A stretch of 6,615 nt of DNA from Bacilli bacterium (lineage in GTDB: Bacteria > Bacillota_I > Bacilli_A > RF39 > UBA660): the NCBI GenBank assembly GCA_028684735.1, contig JAQUFI010000064.1, positions 1 through 6,615 on the forward strand. The letters are read 5' to 3'. Position 1 is the stretch's first letter. Each line of letters opens with the position of its first letter. Shown in pieces: positions 4,471 to 6,615 of this stretch. The translations under genes and the position numbers were made by a program. A model generated the notes under the pieces. The model did no database searches. It was not told where the DNA came from and was given only the letters and a program-made list of their open reading frames with translations.

Positions 4471-6308
4471 GGCTTGACCTTCTTTAAAACTTTAACTTCT
4501 TCATAGTTATAAGTTAGTTCTTCTTCAAGGGAATTAACTTGTAAGACTCCATTATGCATATCATTATTGATTGATAAATTAATAATTTCATTTAAAATAT
4601 CTTTTTCAATAACTCTTCTTACTTCTCTAGCACCATATCTTGTATAATGCATCTTATCAATCAATAACTCCATTGCCTCATCTGATAAAACAATATCGAT
4701 ATCAATATTTTTGTTTTGCTTAATTCTGTTTTTAATATTTTCAATTTGATTATGAGCAATCGTCATAATCGCTTCTTTACCTAAATTATTAAAAACAATT
4801 ATTTCATCAATTCGATTTAGAAACTCAGGACGTAGACGTTCCTCTAAAGCCTTGTTATAAGTTCCATTTTGTTTGCCATCTTTATTTGAATTAAACCCCA
4901 TTGGATTTTTATTAGCTTCAAAGGTTCCAATATTACTAGTCATAAAAATTAAACTATTAGAAAAATCCACTTCTCTTTGTTTATTCGTTTTTGCTTTTCC
5001 TTCATCAAAAATATGAAGAAAGACATCTAGTACTTGGGGATGGGCCTTTTCTATTTCATCTAATAAGATCACTGCTCTTGGATTAGCGATAACTTTATCA
5101 AAAACAGTTGTTTTTTCCTTATCTTCATATCCTACATAACCTGGAGGTGCTCCAAACAATTTACTAACGGTATGTGATTCTTTATATTCACTCATATCAA
5201 TCCTAATTAAATTATCTTCACTAGGACCAATATTCTTACTAATTATTTTAGCAACTTCTGTTTTACCAACTCCAGTTGGACCCACAAAGAGAAATACTGC
5301 TTTAGCACCCGTTTCTTTAGATACCCCAAAATCCGCAATCTTTAATCTTTGAATAATGTGCTCAATAACCACATCTTGACCAACTATTTTATCCTTTAAC
5401 ATCTTTTCAAGATTTAAATAAGAGATGTTTATATTTGGTTTAAATTCAATTAGTTTAACTTCCTTTGGTTGACTTTTAACATCTTCCTTTTTTTGAAAGT
5501 ATTCAGGTTCGATATCTAATTCACCTTCATCTTGAAAGACAAAGTAATCTAGTAGATCACATACATCCTCCCAATTAGCTTCAAAATCAGTTAGTGTTAA
5601 GTCAACTATTTTATCAAAGATAACTTTTTCATATAATTCTAGTTCTTCAAAGAAAAGATTTTTACCTCTTATTTCTGTATCATGAACTAATTCTAATTCT
5701 GAATACTTTAATAATTCTTTTACTTCTTTATTAGCTTCAACCATATCTAAAAAAATTTTCATATAACAATTATTGATTACTTTTTCATTATAGTTGACAC
5801 TACAATAGCATTCCGCATCAAGTGATCTGTTAGCACTAAACTTTAAAATATTAACCAGTTTTTTACTGTATTCGATAAGTTCTTCCGTGTGACCATTATT
5901 AGCACTTTCAATATATTTTGACATACGACTATCAAATTTTCCTAATAAGGGTTTTAAAATAGGGTTTAATAATTTTTTATCTTGATGAATTAAATTAGCA
6001 ACCCCAAAATAAGTAATTAGAATTTGCCTTTTTAATTTATATTGATCAAAATATTCTATTATCTTATTGATATTAGTTGTTGATGATTTTAATTCCGTCA
6101 TCAAATAAAGAAAGGGATTAAAGGAAACTGTATTATCAATACTAAATAATCCTTTTAAATCATCATCACTAAAACCACTTGCCTCAAAACTTTTTAATAA
6201 TTCTTCAGTATTGATATTCTGTGCCTCAATACAATCCTTTAAAAAGTTTTCACTGATATCTAACATTGTTGTCAATCTCTTAAGATCTTCGTTTCTTCCT
6301 TCTTGCAT
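4455..6308 (-). CDS. Single-ring Clp/HSP100 AAA+ ATPase with unrecognised N-terminal domain
   Basis: The C-terminal half (about 295-617, counted from the ATG at 6308) is a complete D2-type Clp motor. Visible motifs: entry VGQD (309-312), Walker A GPTGVGKT (343-350), pore loop GYVG with Tyr391, Walker B VILLDE (413-418), sensor 1 TSN (457-459), arginine finger in RPEFLNRIDE (R499) and sensor 2 GAR (559-561), then the small domain. An insert after sensor 1 carries MGF (470-472), where ClpC, ClpA and ClpX have their VGF/IGL/IGF ClpP-docking loop and ClpB has none. The Clp-N repeats, first ATPase domain and middle coiled coil are all missing. Residues 1-290 are instead a mainly helical, unrecognised domain ending in an acidic linker (about 241-280). 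A GGAGG site 8 nt before the ATG at 6308 fixes that start; an in-frame TTG at 6314 is only 2 nt from it and is unlikely. Probable role: unfoldase, perhaps for ClpP. Confidence 0.88.
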   Translation of the reverse strand: MQEGRNEDLKRLTTMLDISENFLKDCIEAQNINTEELLKSFEASGFSDDDLKGLFSIDNTVSFNPFLYLMTELKSSTTNINKIIEYFDQYKLKRQILITYFGVANLIHQDKKLLNPILKPLLGKFDSRMSKYIESANNGHTEELIEYSKKLVNILKFSANRSLDAECYCSVNYNEKVINNCYMKIFLDMVEANKEVKELLKYSELELVHDTEIRGKNLFFEELELYEKVIFDKIVDLTLTDFEANWEDVCDLLDYFVFQDEGELDIEPEYFQKKEDVKSQPKEVKLIEFKPNINISYLNLEKMLKDKIVGQDVVIEHIIQRLKIADFGVSKETGAKAVFLFVGPTGVGKTEVAKIISKNIGPSEDNLIRIDMSEYKESHTVSKLFGAPPGYVGYEDKEKTTVFDKVIANPRAVILLDEIEKAHPQVLDVFLHIFDEGKAKTNKQREVDFSNSLIFMTSNIGTFEANKNPMGFNSNKDGKQNGTYNKALEERLRPEFLNRIDEIIVFNNLGKEAIMTIAHNQIENIKNRIKQNKNIDIDIVLSDEAMELLIDKMHYTRYGAREVRRVIEKDILNEIINLSINNDMHNGVLQVNSLEEELTYNYEEVKVLKKVKPKGLQ

Positions 6309-6316
6309 AACCAAAT

Positions 6317-6321
6317 CCTCC
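6317..6321 (-). promoter_or_regulatory. Ribosome binding site that decides the Clp-type start
   Basis: GGAGG on the minus strand lies 8 nt before the ATG at 6306-6308, a normal distance, but only 2 nt before the in-frame TTG at 6312-6314. The ATG is therefore the supported start and the protein has 617 residues. Confidence 0.85.
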
Positions 6322-6332
6322 CATATAATTTA

Positions 6333-6360
6333 ATTATATCATTGATATTTTTTAATACAA
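6333..6360 (-). promoter_or_regulatory. Promoter of the Clp-type ATPase gene
   Basis: On the minus strand TTGTAT (6355-6360), a 16-bp spacer and a perfect TATAAT (6333-6338) are followed by a leader of about 18 nt that contains GGAGG. The -35 box matches at four of six positions. No CIRCE element and no CtsR heptamer repeat, the usual heat-shock operators of Bacillota clp genes, is visible in the region. Confidence 0.65.
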
Positions 6361-6388
6361 ACCTTTTTTGGCAAAAATTGAAAATTTG

Positions 6389-6417
6389 TTAAAGTTAATA
6401 CTTTTATCCCATATACT
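6389..6417 (+). promoter_or_regulatory. Weak candidate promoter for the sigma factor gene
   Basis: On the plus strand TATACT (6412-6417) is a good -10 box, but the hexamer 17 bp upstream, TTAAAG (6389-6394), is a poor -35 box. The start would fall near 6424, at the edge of the ribosome binding site GGGAAGTGAT (6423-6432). The extended sequence CATATACT resembles the -10 box of sporulation sigma E promoters, though no matching -35 box is seen at the right distance. Confidence 0.3.
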
Positions 6418-6434
6418 TAATTGGGAAGTGATGT

Positions 6435-6615
6435 ATGTTTACGAAATTACTTAAGTATTTATTTAAAGACTTTTATTTATTTACCGCTGCTTACAGTAAT
6501 AATGTTTTTCCTGACCCCCTACCAAAAGAAGAAGAAGCAATCTATATTGAAAGAGCTCTTTTAGGTGATAAAGAGGCTCGAAATAAATTAATTGAACATA
6601 ACTTAAGATTAGTAG
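6435..6615 (+). CDS. sigK: Sigma-70 family factor, SigK-like, 5' part only
   Basis: Sixty residues are visible before the window ends; this gene is too short here to be conspicuous but reads openly to the edge. The segment ALLGDKEARNKLIEHNLRLV (41-60) is the start of sigma region 2 (1.2/2.1) of sigma-70 factors. The preceding NNVFPDPLPKEEE (22-34) corresponds closely to NNAFPQPLSSSEE of B. subtilis SigK as I remember it, and fits SigE less well. Residues 1-20 are hydrophobic and basic, in the place of the 20-residue membrane-anchoring pro-sequence of B. subtilis pro-SigK. The ATG at 6435 follows GGGAAGTGAT, complementary to most of the 16S rRNA 3' end. A nearby ATG at 6431 opens only a 7-codon frame. 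Divergent from the Clp-type gene across about 126 bp. The symbol is tentative. Confidence 0.8.
   Translation, partial: MFTKLLKYLFKDFYLFTAAYSNNVFPDPLPKEEEAIYIERALLGDKEARNKLIEHNLRLV

Noticed and set aside
4455..6308. Truncated ClpB or ClpC (degraded gene)
   Set aside because: The frame is open throughout, with promoter, ribosome binding site, terminator and every AAA+ catalytic motif intact; the N-terminal part is a different domain and not a remnant.
6309..6314. TTG at 6314 as the start of the Clp-type gene (two residues longer)
   Set aside because: It is only 2 nt from the GGAGG site, while the ATG at 6308 has the proper 8-nt spacing.
6309..6434. CtsR or HrcA (CIRCE) heat-shock operator upstream of the Clp-type gene
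   Set aside because: No tandem GGTCAAA heptamers and no TTAGCACTC-N9-GAGTGCTAA repeat were found by eye.
6431..6454. ATG at 6431 as the start of the sigma factor gene
   Set aside because: Its frame stops after seven codons; the ATG at 6435 opens the sigma factor frame.

Overview
This is an AT-rich bacterial chromosome segment (by eye around 30% GC) of low-GC Bacillota or Mollicutes-related character. TGA is used as a stop at the end of the membrane-protein gene, and the tryptophans I checked in that gene are TGG, so the code is 11 and not the Mycoplasma code 4. With Bacillus-like RecG and CsaA, a PadR/HAAS pair and a SigK-like sigma factor, this points to an Acholeplasma/Izemoplasma/Haloplasma-type lineage or another AT-rich Bacillota. 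The exact placement is inference.

Layout from left to right. Positions 1-83 hold a perfect consensus promoter pointing left, with a hairpin starting at about +2 of its transcript; the gene it serves lies outside the window. recG (84-2081, minus) has its own promoter. Positions 2082-2338 are not empty: a near-consensus promoter, three stem-loops and a classic terminator on the plus strand define an apparent small RNA of about 95 nt, divergent from recG and convergent with csaA. Then comes a minus-strand operon transcribed from right to left: padR (4037-4360), a HAAS-domain multi-TM membrane protein (2668-4044) and csaA (2339-2671), with overlapping ends. Its promoter carries an inverted repeat over the -35 box, a likely PadR operator. 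A single-ring Clp/HSP100 ATPase gene (4455-6308, minus) follows as its own unit with its own promoter and terminator. Divergent from it at the right edge is the 5' end of a SigK-like sigma factor gene (6435 to beyond 6615, plus).

How the genes fit together. recG is a housekeeping recombination/repair gene. The padR-HAAS-csaA unit looks like an autoregulated envelope-sensing operon that has recruited a tRNA-binding-fold export chaperone. The Clp-type gene combines an intact D2-type AAA+ motor with an unrecognised helical N-terminal domain of about 290 residues and has a ClpP-docking-like MGF loop, so it may be a ClpP unfoldase with its own adaptor or substrate domain.

The most interesting elements are the small RNA and the single-ring Clp ATPase. 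No mobile elements, CRISPR arrays, tRNAs or rRNAs were seen.
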